Assembly: GCA_037501455.1 (NCBI GenBank)
Contig: CM074857.1
Span: 105,495,501-105,559,500, forward strand
Direction: 5' to 3'
Origin: Lantana camara
Lineage: Eukaryota > Streptophyta > Magnoliopsida > Lamiales > Verbenaceae
DNA length: 64,000 nucleotides
The notes below the pieces were generated by a model that had not been told where the DNA came from, made no database searches, and saw nothing but the letters and a program-made list of their open reading frames with translations. The number at the start of each line of letters is the position of its first letter. The stretch's first letter is position 1. The position numbers and the translations under genes are program-made. Below are positions 10,946-22,676 of the stretch, in pieces.

Positions 10946-11802
10946 TGATGGGGCGTAAAACCACGCTTGTATCAGAGCCGTCCACGTGTCGCCATCCGCT
11001 GACTTAGAGCTTGGACGCTCGCTACAATGGGCTCGCAGGCTGACCTAGCCCATTCCCTTGTCAATTAATACGGGCCCACGACCCTCGACCCACAATTCAA
11101 GCGGGAAGTTCAGGGTGTCAGATATGACACTCGCATCACGGTCCTCAGGGCCACTCTTCCTAGGGAGGCCCACACGAGGGTGCCCGATCTCTGACGCTCG
11201 TATAGTTGGCGCTCAAGGGTCGTCTATCGGGGGAAACCCATTCGTGAACCCTTCGAGCGTCGCCAACGCTCGCTTAGGATCCTCTCCTCTATAGGGTGTC
11301 CGTACTCCTGTAAGGCGGACCTTGGGTCTTCTCAACACATAGCCCTCACCAACAACCTCTGACACCATGGCAGAGTGCACCTCGTACCTGGCACGCCGCC
11401 TACTTTTCAGAAGCCATCACTCTCATACCATCACAGACCTCCACGTGTTAGGGCAACACAGGTTTGGGACCATACGGTCAAATTACCCAATCTACCCTCC
11501 CCCTAACATATAAATAGGAGAGAATACCTACATTCTCGCCCAAGTCATCTTCTTCACAAGATACCACACTACTGAACTGGGCATCATTTTTCCTCTGCAT
11601 CTTCATCTTCTCCAAAGCTTCATATATTTCACCATTTTCCTGCACCTTTGCGGCACGATTTCCTGGTGTTATCCTAGCTGGAAAAACCCACGCTCATTGG
11701 AAACCCAGTTCCTGAGGCTCATCGCCTGTGATGGTCTTCCATTCCACAAACAAATTCTAAAGTGATTGGTGTTTAAGTCCTTTACAAGTTTCTGCACCAT
11801 CA
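10946..11802 (+). repeat. 3' LTR of the gypsy element (857 bp)
   Basis: The LTR starts TGATG and ends CATCA, a perfect 5-base inverted end. It holds TATAAATA at 11509-11516, with transcription expected to start about 30 bases later; the 211 bases present at the window start therefore belong to the R-U5 part. It is rich in GAGCGT/ACGCTC words, as is the whole element. Confidence 0.92.
11509..11516 (+). promoter_or_regulatory. TATA box in gypsy LTR
   Basis: CATATAAATAGGAG lies 294 bases before the end of the LTR and fits the promoter of the element RNA. Confidence 0.65.
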
Positions 11803-11951
11803 GGGGTAATTTTACATATTTTTTAAGGGCGTTTTAGTCTTTTTACACAAATTAGGGGGTTTAGGAAAACTTTCATAAATAATTGGTCCTTAAAAGATAG
11901 AAAAAATCAATTGGGGGGTTTAGGAACAGTATTGGGATATATTGGGGATGT
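11803..11951 (+). repeat. Dispersed repeat, copy 1 (inverted partner at 45132-45280)
   Basis: About 150 bases starting GGGGTAATTTTACATATTT and including AATTAGGGGGTTTAGGAAAA match the reverse complement of 45132-45280 at roughly 80 to 85 per cent by eye. The gypsy 3' LTR abuts its first base exactly, so the gypsy element appears to sit inside or at the edge of an older copy of this repeat. Confidence 0.75.
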
Positions 11952-11982
11952 TTTATTAATTAACCGTAAATTGTTTATATCA

Positions 11983-12197
11983 ACAAATTTAGTCATCTTT
12001 GTACTATCATTTGCAATTAAGACCCATAATTCTTAAAAATTTGCAATATATATCTGATTTTAGCTGGAAAATTAATTTGCCTACGTAAATGTTTTTTGCA
12101 ATAAATTACTTATCCGGCGAAAATCAGATATATATTACAAAATTTTAAAAGTTATGGGTCTTAATTGCAAAGATAATAAGAACATGACTAAATTTGT
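11983..12197. mobile_element. Foldback element with about 95-base arms
   Basis: The left arm starts ACAAATTTAGTCAT and runs through GCAATTAAGACCCATAA and ATATATCTGATTTT. The right arm is the reverse complement of the same words, ending ATGACTAAATTTGT. The arms are separated by a short loop near 12090. The structure fits a foldback MITE. Target duplication is not clear. Confidence 0.65.
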
Positions 12198-12239
12198 AAA
12201 ATAAAAAATTACAGAATCAATTGTGTTTTTCTTTTAGTG

Positions 12240-13760
12240 AACATTTTATCTAAGAGTTATATGCATAAAAAACCTTGTGATTTTCAAAAGTCATACAAAA
12301 AAATCCTGAGTTTTGAAATATAATCCATGGTTTTAAACTTTTGTTCACCGCCCCCTCACATCACTCAGTTACGTTTTGAAGGGTGAAATTCCGTAATTGC
12401 CCCTTCAAATACAACAACATTCTACCCATTTTTTCTTATCATTTATTTTTTGTTTTAATTATTTTTATTTTTCAATATAATAAAAAATTTAAAATATAAA
12501 AACTTTTAAAGAAAAAATTTATTCACTTGATCAAATTTTATAAAAAATATGATTTACATGATTTTTAAAAATAAATCTTTTAAAGTATATTCATAAAATT
12601 ATATGAATTTTATTTTAAGATTATAAAATAAAAAAATAAAACATTTATACATAATAATCACCCATCCCCTTCAGCCCTTCCCAACCCCAAACACAACACC
12701 AGGCGAGGCAGCACCACCACCGTGCCGCCGGTCTCCTCTCTCAAGCCCGACGCCGCAACACCCCACCCCTCCCCAGCTCTGTTGACGCCCCTCTGACGCC
12801 GTTGCTACTGCCGATCACCACCTCTGAATCCGTTGCTGCGGCCGACCACCACCACCACCTCTCTTCCCAGGTCCTCCATCACCGCTAGTTCTCGTATCAC
12901 CACCCAAGGTATCGCTGCCGCTGCCCTCCCGACCCCAGATCCACCACAGTCCCTCAAGATCCGCCCTCTCCCTCCCCTCCCCCCCCCCCCCCCCTCCCCA
13001 ACCCCTTCACCCTCACAACCACCAAAACCACCACCGCAACTCTCTCGGCCCCAGATCCACACCCCCAGATTTGGTAAATTTGATCTTATACTCCGCAATC
13101 TTTTTTACTTTTATTTCAATTTAGGTTCTTGGATTCTGGTTTTTCTTGGTTTCTGCATATTTCATGGAAAACGATTTTGTTCATATCATTTTCCATCATT
13201 TAGAGTTGTCTTCTTTTACAAATTTTCAATTTTTGATGCACTTAGGTTCCGGATATTTCTGGCAGAATCAAATGGCTTCAGTAGCAAATGATTCTATTAA
13301 GCCTCGAGGTAATTATTTTTTCTCACGTATGGCTGCCCCTGCTTCTTTTGTTTGATGGTGGGTGGCAGCGCTGGGGGTGGCTGAATGACAAGGCGAGAAA
13401 AAGATGAGTTGTGGTGGTGCAAAAATGCGGCGTCAGGCGTGGTGGTGCTGGGCTGTAAATGGTGGATGTTTTACCGCAACTTATTTAAAACAGAAGGTTT
13501 TTTTTGGCAACATAAAAACATTATTTGAGGAGTTTTGATTTCAAGTGTTGATAAGGATATAAAAAACATTTCACGTTCAATTATGCATAAAAAATAAAAT
13601 CCCAATCTCAAAATATGCGCGTGCAATACATTTGATGGGTTCAGGGTTCTACGTGCACAATTTTTAAAACTTTAAAGGTTTTTAAATTATATTTCATATT
13701 ATAGGATTTTTTTTTTTTTTTTACTTTTCGCAAACCACAATGGGTCCCGTCGCAAATACC
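12240..13760. other. Possible composite insertion with a GC-rich, Pro-coding core
   Basis: The stretch has two related edges in inverted orientation: ATCCTGAGTTTTGAAATATAA near 12302 resembles the reverse complement of the sequence near 13670-13715. Between them AT-rich DNA gives way to a sharply GC-rich, C-biased block at 12660-13070 that could encode a Thr/Pro-rich chain (frame 12833-13291) with no known domain. This composition is typical of a fragment of genomic DNA carried in a transposon, but the edges are too degraded for a firm call. No intact gene is visible. Confidence 0.3.
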
Positions 13761-14358
13761 CCCGAATTAGTTAAGTTAGCATTTTCCCTCGATTCATATA
13801 ACTGACATAGATATCATGTAAACATTTCCAGCAGCAAATTAATTTTTCGGCAAAAATCAAATAAAAATTATATAATTTAGTTGCAAAATAGGATTTTAAT
13901 GAAATTAAATTATCAAAATAAAATACTTAGTGGACCAAATTTACATTTTTTATCTAAAATAAACAAGTAGAAAGATTGCATAAACGATTATATTTATTAG
14001 TATTCTTATTCAGAATTCATCTCACCTTTTTATAATTATGAAATCAGTTGCTACCAAGTATATGTATAGTAAGTTGACAGTTGGACGCCATGGTACAAAG
14101 CTCTCGTATTCAAATTTATGGAACGCAGTTACCGTTGGTTGGAAAGACGTAAACAAAAAATTGCAATACATGAGAACAAATGAAGAATCTACGAGTACAG
14201 TATAAAGGACCAAGTGGAAAACTGAAGAAAAAAGCAACAAATTTGATGCTTATTGTTAAGAAGAAACACACAAGCTAACCGAAAACAAATGACCATCTCC
14301 GCATCATAATAGCATTTCAAAGCTATTTACACATCTATGGCAAAAGGATCATCTCGTT

Positions 14359-16066
14359 CTACCACCATGGAAAACAGCATTTCTGCATTGAAACCAAGTA
14401 TAAGCACGCGAGGCCGTAATAGATCATCGAGATAAAGTAGAACTTCGATGGCAAACTAACCTTAGGTTCATTGGATGAGTGGATTTGAGAGCCGTATGAC
14501 GAATTCTTAGGGGTGCCTATTATGTTTGCAGGGCCGCCTGTATTCCTCTCCTCACGCACTTTGTTGAATATGTGAGTGTAATTCTCAGCCGATTGAGGAT
14601 CGTCCTCTTTCCAATCACCGAATCTTGGAACTGCAGCGCCTCGTTCGGGCTGTAAATGTTGCAAGACAAGTCCAAAACGTCAGGGGGTGTAAATGTAATT
14701 TCCCAGAACTAACGGATACTGGACCTATACCTCGAGCATCTAGTTGTTACTATTCCTAAACGAAAAGATCAATGGAAAACATAAACCAGAAATATGGAAA
14801 ATCTTACACTTTCATCGGGCCTTAGCCGAGATTTTGCACTGCTACCGTGACTGCTATCATGGCTTCTTCCTCCTTCCCATGCAGGAGAGCCACCACCTCC
14901 TCTCCCCGCCATAACCTTCGCCTGATAATGTGGATGAAGTGGCGACTTATCAAAGCTTTTTTGCTCTGATCCTGCAGTAGGCCTACCGGGGGTGCGGCCC
15001 CCCCTCTGGCCACGTGGGCCCACATTATCATTCCGGGCCGGTGAATTGATATATTGCCTAAAATCACCATCATCTTTGTTCACTCTGTGCTCTGGGGTCG
15101 GCCTTACAGCTGCTCTACCATTTTGTTCATCCGGTCGTGTTCTAGGTCTCGTTGGAGGGGCAGGGGTAGGGGTGGGGGCAGGGGCGGGGACCGTTTTGTG
15201 AAACATTTCAGGATTTTCTTGGGGGTCGTTCGGATTTATCATCTTACCACCTCGGTTTTTCCTTGCCTTATCGAAGTAGACCGTGTAAGGGACATTATCG
15301 TCATTTTCCCAGTTGCCGAATTTCGGCACATTCGAACGCTGCATTGTTGGCAAGAAAAATGATGATGTTATTCAGCTGATTAGCAACATTTATGTAAAAT
15401 CTTCACTTCTCTTGAAAGTTCACTACCATCATACAGATTTCAGCTGAAAACACTCGGAAATGATGAGGAAAATCAATAATTCAACATGAAGAGATCATTG
15501 ATGAACATGTAGAACAGACTAATGCAGTTTATGAATCAGGAACGAGATCATCCAGTTCTTCATTGAGAAAGCCTTAAACCATCAATCTCAAAAGTCAAAA
15601 ACTAAAAAAAGAAAGAAAGCAATCAACAAAAGACAAAAGGATTATACCAAAATACTGAAGTACTTTTGCTGAATTTAACAAATAAGCTGACAATCAACAA
15701 AAGACAAAAAAGATCACACGAAAATAAAGAATGAATTACAGGAATCCATCCAGCACATACACCAACTCTCAACGTATGAACATGAACCTATGATTGCTGC
15801 TTGCAAGGTTTGCCCTTCAATCCATGTTTTCAAGAATTCAAGGCAGGCAATGGAAACCGAAAGATAACGACATCAGCACAAGATTCAAAACCGTGATTTC
15901 TAGAGAAAATCAACACAAACAGGACATGATCAAGAAAAACACAAAGCTTCAGACAGATAATCAAAACCAGCAAGCAGCAGCACCCCAGGAATAAATTTGA
16001 AAAAGTAAAAAAAAAAAAAAAAAACAGAACAATACTGATGAGAAAGAGAGGCAAACTCACAGCCAT
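14359..16066 (-). CDS. RIN4: RIN4-like immune regulator (NOI/AvrRpt2-cleavage domain protein)
   Basis: Four coding exons on the minus strand: 16066-16061 (only ATG GCT), 15338-14808, 14649-14461, 14382-14359. All introns are GT..AG. The product has 249 residues. The N-terminal NOI begins MARSNVPKFGNWENDD; the C-terminal NOI is VPRFGDWKEDD (residues 186-196) followed by YTHIFNKVREER. VPKFGNW and VPRFGDW are the two sites cut by the bacterial protease AvrRpt2 in the family. The middle is disordered, Pro/Gly/Arg-rich. The last exon gives KCCFPWW; its two cysteines suit acylation and plasma-membrane anchoring, as known for RIN4. RIN4 is guarded by RPM1 and RPS2 in Arabidopsis. The length is somewhat above the 211 residues of the Arabidopsis protein because of a longer middle part. 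It appears intact. Confidence 0.93.
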
Positions 16067-16822
16067 TTTACTTCAGCAAGACTTAGAGCCAAATCCCAAA
16101 ACCCAGAAAAGAAATGTCCAAATAAAGCTTCAAAATTGAATAAAAATTGAATCTTTTGAGATGAACCCAATGATTTTCCAAAACTCCCACAACAAGAAGA
16201 AGGGAGAGAGATGAAGATGAAGAGGAGAGAGAGGCTATGTATTTATGAGATGATGAGAAGAAGAGGTTTATCAACCATTGACCAGTTATGGTTGACTATT
16301 CGCATTCATCACGAAGGCCATAACCAAGTCTTTACTCGTCTTGAAATTTTCTTTTCTTGGTTTTTTTATTTATTTTATGATCATATTAAAATATAAAAAG
16401 AAATTCAAAATATTCCATAAGGAAATTATTTAACATTATTCCTTTTTTGTTTATAATTATTATATTTTGAGTATATAAATGGCATTTTTCATAGTTTGCA
16501 AGTCTTATTTCATAATTATTTAGTTAATTTTTGCAATGTTTTATTCATATATATTGAAGTCATATATATATATATTTTTTTTCTAGTTACAGTATTGTTT
16601 CTTTTATAACTTAAAATTTCAGGGGTAATAAAACGGTCTTCAAATTTTGAATTTATTCATATAGTTTGGGCAATGTTTCTATTACTGTTGTTGAATTAAT
16701 TGGTATTAGAAAGTGTCACTGATCGACTTGTTTTGGGTTTAAAAGTACGGGAAGTTTAAAAGCACGAGAAAACTATAGTTGAGTAGAATTTAGATATATC
16801 GATCGTCTCCCTCATAACCTAT

Positions 16823-16985
16823 GATGCACGGACACTTCTAAAAATATCATTTTGCCGTGTCGTGTCATGCCGTGTCGTGTCAGACACCGTGTCCGACACT
16901 CCTTACGTGGAAAATTTAAGAAAAAATCCGTATCGCCGTATCCGTATCGTGTCGTGTCCGTGTCGCCGTGTTCGTACATCATAGC
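16823..16985 (+). repeat. GTGTC-rich dispersed repeat, younger copy
   Basis: The stretch opens TGCACGGACACTTCTAAAAAT and is dominated by CGTGTCGTGTC words. A degraded copy lies at 19170-19330 in the same orientation, with the same order of blocks (GGACAC, AAAAATATCATTTTG, then a GTGTC run, then a CGTATC run). Confidence 0.65.
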
Positions 16986-18429
16986 TCATAACGTTTTCTG
17001 ATATAGAAGACCATCATCTAAAAATATCACCATGGATCATCGAAAGTTGTTTAGCATGTCATCAATCATCATGGAGGAATAAACTCGTACGTACTAAAAG
17101 TGAATAATAATACCTCTTTTTTAGAAAATATAAATAAACACACAATTCAGTGTGAACACGCGAAGAAGATTTGAATAATTAAGGCCATATTGACTGCTTA
17201 ACAAGTTGATTAACAGGTCAACCCTAATTAATTAACTCTATTACAACATTGACTTTATCGAACCAAGACACGTTATAAACCCCCCATAAACTTAATTTTA
17301 TGTCAAGAAATAGTATAAATGATGTAGTTTGGTAATTTGACTATAATTATTTAATTAAAAATCTAAAAAAATTAACCATAAATCTCGAATTTCATCGAAC
17401 CCCATCTTTTTTTTCAATTTAGTATCCCGATAAATTTTCATTGAATACTGTCATTCAATATTTGTGTATACTATAAATTATTTTTTAATGGTTGGTTAAA
17501 AAACAACTGACATGTATGTTTTATAAACTCACAACGTATCATATTTTTTAATCAAAACCACTAAAAAAAGTTTAAATGACGGCAGATTATAAATACAAAT
17601 ATTGAATATCGATATACAACAAATGTTTATCAAAATGGTAAATTACAAAAAATAGGAAAATTCAAATGAGAAAAAAATCTTTTATCCTAAAACTAATTTA
17701 ATTCAAGAGAGTTTGCCATGGGCTGGTAGGTTTATAAAATGTGATTATATTTGTAGGTTTAATTGGTCAATAATTAGGTGAGACTAAACAATATTTGATT
17801 CTTAAAAGCAAGACATATATATCTTGACCTTGACAATATTCAACATATCTACGTGCTTAAGCGTTTTGTGCATGATAATAGACCTTACCTAAGTACTTGA
17901 CTTGAACACATATTTGTCATATTTAATCACCAAATATTTATAAAAAAAAAAAAGGCACCACCAAATGTTCAAAAGAATTCAAATTTGATTCATTGCCCTA
18001 GAAAGAAATATTTTTAACTATTTGAATCAATCCCTATTAGTTTTATCACGAAAGAATTAATATATGTAGAGTTTACCGTTTTTAAGTTTCTATGGATCAT
18101 TTTACTATTTCTAAAACCTATAAAGTGGGGTGTATTTGTAATATTTTGAAGTTAATAGAACAATTTCGTACTTTTAAGAGATTAATCTGTATCCGAATAA
18201 ACAATGACTAACCCTAGAACCCTGGTCATCACCAGTAAGTGGTAAAATATATAGTCGACACATTCATAAGTTTGCCTTTTTTTCTTTAGCATTATATCCC
18301 ATTTATTATGAATTCAGTTATGACTATTAAATTGTAAATCTCTATTAATGAATGATAAATACTTATTAAAAGATCCGAAGTCAGGACATCTGAAAGAATT
18401 TGGACGATTGGAGACTCCGTTAAATTTCT

Positions 18430-18577
18430 TGCTATATTTTTTTGTTTCATTTTTTGTCTCATTCATCCACAGGTCCCATACACACTTTGTGTATTGATGA
18501 ACGGTTAAAATTAGGAATTAATACACTTACCGTGTATTGACGGATGAAATGGGGGATGAAGCCGAAAAATATAGCAG
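18430..18577. mobile_element. Small foldback element (about 150 bp)
   Basis: TTGCTATATTTTTTTGTTTCAT at the left is mirrored by GATGAAGCCGAAAAATATAGCA at the right; a second inner pair involves GTGTATTGATGAACGG and CCGTGTATTGACGGATG. It fits a short non-autonomous DNA transposon or MITE. Confidence 0.55.
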
Positions 18578-19169
18578 GATATCTGATTTGATTGGAGACT
18601 GCTTGCCATCTGTAATATCGCGGCGACTAGCCATTTTTCAAAATTTTATTTCCCTATGTTTTAAATTATCAAACTGAAATCTTATTTTAAAAAATTTATA
18701 ATTTATCTATGCAAACAAATAGCTGGCAAATTAGTCTGTTCAGGTTACCCATTCAATAGGTCAACTTGTAAGTTGTAACAATGACCAAGAAATAGAAGAC
18801 TTTCAAGGACCACGGGAGATGAAATTACCAAATTGGCCATTTTGAATTCTTCCTCATTCAATGATTCTACCTAAGTACGTAGAATTGTACGAAATGATTT
18901 CAGTTACAGGTTGTAACAAGTGGTCATACTATTATTTTTCAAGTGGAATTTAAATAATACTTTTTCTTAATGTAAATAAACTATATAGCTATTAAATAAA
19001 ATTTAAAAAGTAAAGGTATAGCTGTTCATTTAAGAAATAACGATTTTAATAAATTGTACGTGAGAGAAAAGTTATGAAATTGAGTTGACCTTATAAATTT
19101 TATGATTTTTTAAAATCATTTAATTGCTTCCTCAAATTTGGAAAGCTTTTTTTTTTATTTTATAATATC

Positions 19170-19330
19170 TCTTCAGTGCACCGACACACTTTTAAAAATA
19201 TCATTTTGTTGTATTGTATCATCTCGGAAACCATATCTGATACAACCCACGGAAAAAAATTAAGAATAAAAAAGATAATAAATATCATATCATGTCGGTA
19301 TCTTTATCTTCGTATCCATATATCGTAATT
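19170..19330 (+). repeat. GTGTC-rich dispersed repeat, decayed copy
   Basis: Collinear with 16823-16985, but most CG pairs of the first copy appear here as TG or CA, for example GTTGTATTGTATCAT in place of GCCGTGTCGTGTCAT. That is the expected outcome of long-term cytosine methylation. Confidence 0.6.
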
Positions 19331-21028
19331 GGACCATAAATGAAGTTTGATACCACATTATTTATTAGATACCGCTTACTAGGGTTATGAAAATTGGTCC
19401 CATTTACAGAGGAAGAGGGCCCATAGTATTAGATTAGGCCTTAGATATCTATTTCGTACCAGCCCAAGCCCTATTGCCAACTCGTCCATTATCAAATAAT
19501 TCTTTTTGCGTAGACAAAAAAAAAAAAAAAAATAATAATAATAATAATAATAATTCTTTTTGCTCCTAGTTCATTACCAAATAAATGCTCATCGTTTCCA
19601 TGTTCCGTTTCATCTTTATGTTTCATCTCCTGTTTCATTTATATATACAGTTGCGTATATATGCGTCCAGAGTAGGAGAAAATTTTAAATTTTTTTCTAT
19701 ATCATAATTATTTTTTTCTACTAATCTGATCACCTATTTATATCGGTAACGCGTGTATGTAAATAAAATAAAAACTAAAACACAAATATCAAAGAGGAGA
19801 TTCTAAGCCGTAATTTCGTCTAATTCATCACATCAATCATTTTAATTTGTTGCATAGCCTAATGTTATCCGGTTACTAAGAAAACAATTATAGCATTCAT
19901 GAAAACATTAACAAGAAAATCAAATTATCTAATCAACAACATCATTCATTCTTGGGATTTGTCAAAAGAACTGAACTGGCACAATGCCCAAATCTTAGCC
20001 TAAACCTCCATTCCACAACCCAAAGAATCCACTTGTGTATGCTAGTACGGTGTAAGTTCAATTGGTTTCGAAAGGGCAAATTTACTCTAAGGCCTAAACA
20101 GGTTCAATTTGCAGGATGTATAAATTTTATTCTAGAGCATATCGTAAACTTTGAAGGTGGACTCTTGGAAAATACACCTCTCCTATAGATCACTAAATAC
20201 TTAATTTACCTCCTCTCTTTTATTTCGTCATATCGAGATACGGATAATCCTTAAAGTTGGAGATTCAAGTTTTTACTCTATGAATCCACTTGTGTATATG
20301 AATGCTGCAAGTTTACTCAACACCCCCCAATTCCCAACACAGACATAGGTAGAAGGATGGTTTGCTTTGCCTTCAAAATTCCAGTTCTTGCTATAAGTAC
20401 TCTGTAATTTCTCTATTAACTTTATTGACTGCTGAGCAGATCCCCTCCATTTTTTGCTTTTATTGCTTGTCCTTTGTTGCCCTGTAAAGCATAACCAGCC
20501 CACTAATCCCCAAATACCACACCATTAGTTTACCTTTAAAGCAAACCCCATTAGGAAATAGTAAAAAAGAAAAAGAATTGGGGTTCAATTTTTACAGATC
20601 TCCGGCCTTAACCCCCCACATTCTGCTGAAGACCTGACTTTCAGAAATGGGGTTTTTGCTTTCGTAAAGAGGATTGAAGATTCTTCCTTTTTCATAGCGT
20701 CTGTGTTGGGTTTATTTAAATAAAGAGGATTAAAGATTCTTCCTTTTTCCACAGCTTCTGTGTTTGTTATTTCAAAGATTTAATTTTTTTCAGTCTCTTA
20801 AGCAGAAAAAGTATCTTATATATGATTCTCGATTGATGGAAAGAAAAAGGGTTTATGTAGAAAATTAATATTTCTTGCTTCTTTTGCTTATTTTATTGAA
20901 AAGCATAAGTATAATCTGGGATTTGAAGTGGGGTTTAGTTGTTTTTCATGAACATATTCTCCAATTCAGGAAGATTTTGAGCTTGTTTAGTTTGTGGTAG
21001 ATAGTTTTAGTACTCTTGTGTGCCAAAG

Positions 21029-22676
21029 ATGATTCCTTTGTTCTTTTTGGTTGTCTGTGCTGAGGGTCTAGCAGCATTCCTTTTAATGGTTAAGATTGGG
21101 CCATTGAGGGAATTGGTGATTAAGGGTTTGGATCAAGTGAAGATGAGAAGGGCTACAGTTTTAACAATTGCTGGCACTATTTCTGTGATTTTATTATCAA
21201 ATTTGTTTAGCATAGTCAAGATTCAGAACAAGGGTGCTAAGCATGGTACAATGACGCCTATGGATCAGGTTCTTTGGAGAACCAACTTGCTCGAGGCAAC
21301 TCTTATGGGTATGATTCCAATTCCTGTTTCTTGTTGGGTCTGTGTGTGTGTGTGATGTAATGAATTTTAATACTCGAATGGGGTTTGATTGTAATTCTTG
21401 TTTCTTGTTTATATGGTTATGATATTGCTTATAATTGCTATATCAGTTTCTCTTGTGTGTTTGTGTTTATAATGTAATGAATGCTACCCGGATCATGGTT
21501 CGTGTTGTTTTATATATTATGGTAGGGAAGATTCAATTGGGAAGTAACTTGATCTTTGAAACAAGACTGTGCTTTCTTAGTTGAGGTTTACGTGTGACTG
21601 TTTGCTGTGTTTAGACCTTGGATTTTGGTGAGGATAAGAGTATCATTTGAATTTGAATTTTGAAGTGAGGAAAAGATTTTTCTTTCCGGAATCCAAGAAC
21701 CAAACATGGAACTAACGAAACGGCTAGTGATTGTTTGATTAATTGCTTTTCTGCTTAGTTGATTCAAATTTATGTCTCCAAAAAATTTGCTGTTAGAATC
21801 TGATTATACATGAAAAACTCACTCCTATGTTTAGTTAAATTAAACTTGGAATGAGTATTTCTGTGGGGTGGGCTTGTATTGGTAAAAATCTTGTATGATA
21901 CGATTGGATAACAAAGTTTTTGCTAGAATAGGGAACTTTAGTACCTTGATCGCGTTTTATTCATCAAAGGGTTGTGTTAGACGATAATGATAATTTTGTC
22001 ATTCAAGAGAAAGATGGGATTGCTATTGCAATTCAAAAATCTCAGGACCTTTGTTTTCATCTTTCGAAGCAAATTATTTGAGGAAAATGATTCATTTCAA
22101 TTATGGTTGGTTACCTTACATACTAATGATATTGAACACACGATTCTTCTTTTTCGGGTAATAATTGTATTGGATTGTTAAATCTTTACCATTGTAATCA
22201 ATGTGAAATGCTATAAGTTAAACAACTGAGCCTGTTAATTGGAATGTGTGTGCATATTTGCAGCTAAAACTGTTGTATTCAAGATCACATTACTTCGTTT
22301 TGCAGGATTTTCGCTCTTCCTTGGATTCTTAATCGACCGTATGCATCACTACATTAAAAAACTTATCAAATTAAGGAGCAACACAGGAGTTTCAAAGCAA
22401 GAAGTCGAGAAGCTGGAGAAAGAAAAGCTGCAGTTTAAAGAAAAGGAAGAAAAAGCTGCTGGAGAAGTTAAGCGATTACAGAAAGAAGTATCTAGCTTAA
22501 CCGAGAATCTGAATAAGCTGAAGTCGGAATCAGTTGAAAAGGACAAGCAAGTCGAAACAGCAGAAGCCCATGTTGCTGCTCTCCAGAAACAAGCTGCTGA
22601 TCTGCTTCTGGAATACGATCGCCTCTTGGAAGATAACCAGAATCTTCAGAACCAAGCTCTTGGTTACCGGGGTTGA
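21029..22676 (+). CDS. B-cell receptor-associated protein 31-like ER membrane protein
   Basis: Two coding exons, 21029-21308 and 22306-22676, with a 997-base GT..AG intron that splits a Gly codon (ATGG/GATTTTCG). The product has 216 residues. Three hydrophobic segments lie at about residues 3-20, 44-66 and 88-112. The conserved plant BAP31 landmarks are LREL.IKGLDQVK, LLSNLFSIVKIQNKG, and LLEATLMGFSLFLGFLIDRMHHYI. The rest (about 125-210) is a heptad-patterned coiled coil rich in Lys and Glu. BAP31 proteins are ER proteins that help export or quality control of membrane proteins; the plant members are poorly studied. No C-terminal KKXX retrieval signal is present (the chain ends ALGYRG). I chose the ATG at 21029, the first in frame in the transcript. 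Confidence 0.9.

Larger units (their letters stand above)
1..11802 (+). mobile_element. Ty3/gypsy LTR retrotransposon, Tat type, decayed, 5' LTR cut by window edge
   Basis: Bases 1-211 match bases 11592-11802 almost perfectly and are the last part of the 5' LTR; the full 3' LTR is at 10946-11802. A primer-binding site follows the 5' LTR and a polypurine tract precedes the 3' LTR. The interior reads gag, protease, reverse transcriptase, a first and then a second RNase H, and integrase, followed by an antisense gene. The second RNase H after the usual one, and extra ORFs between pol and the 3' LTR, are known traits of the Tat lineage. About six differences over 211 bases between the two LTR ends suggest insertion roughly within the last one to two million years (an inference that depends on the rate assumed). 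Several stop codons and frameshifts make it non-autonomous. The 5' target duplication lies outside the window. Confidence 0.93.
16067..21028. other. Long intergenic region, repeats only
   Basis: Nearly 5 kb of AT-rich DNA between RIN4 and the BAP31-like gene. I see no supportable coding region. It contains two copies of a GTGTC-rich dispersed repeat (16823-16985 and 19170-19330), a small foldback element (18430-18577), a poly-A/(AAT)n tract at 19517-19553, and at its right end the pyrimidine-rich promoter and leader of the BAP31-like gene. Short frames at 19952-20188 and 20273-20503 lack any recognisable domain. Confidence 0.7.

Noticed and set aside
12833..13291. Pro/Thr-rich frame of 152 codons as a gene
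   Set aside because: Low complexity, C-rich composition, no start context or partner exons; kept only as part of a composite insertion.
19952..20188. Frame of 78 codons in the long intergenic region
   Set aside because: No recognisable motif or neighbouring exon, and the composition is that of the spacer.
20273..20503. Frame of 76 codons on the minus strand
   Set aside because: No motif; lies next to the promoter side of the BAP31-like gene and shows no splice partners.
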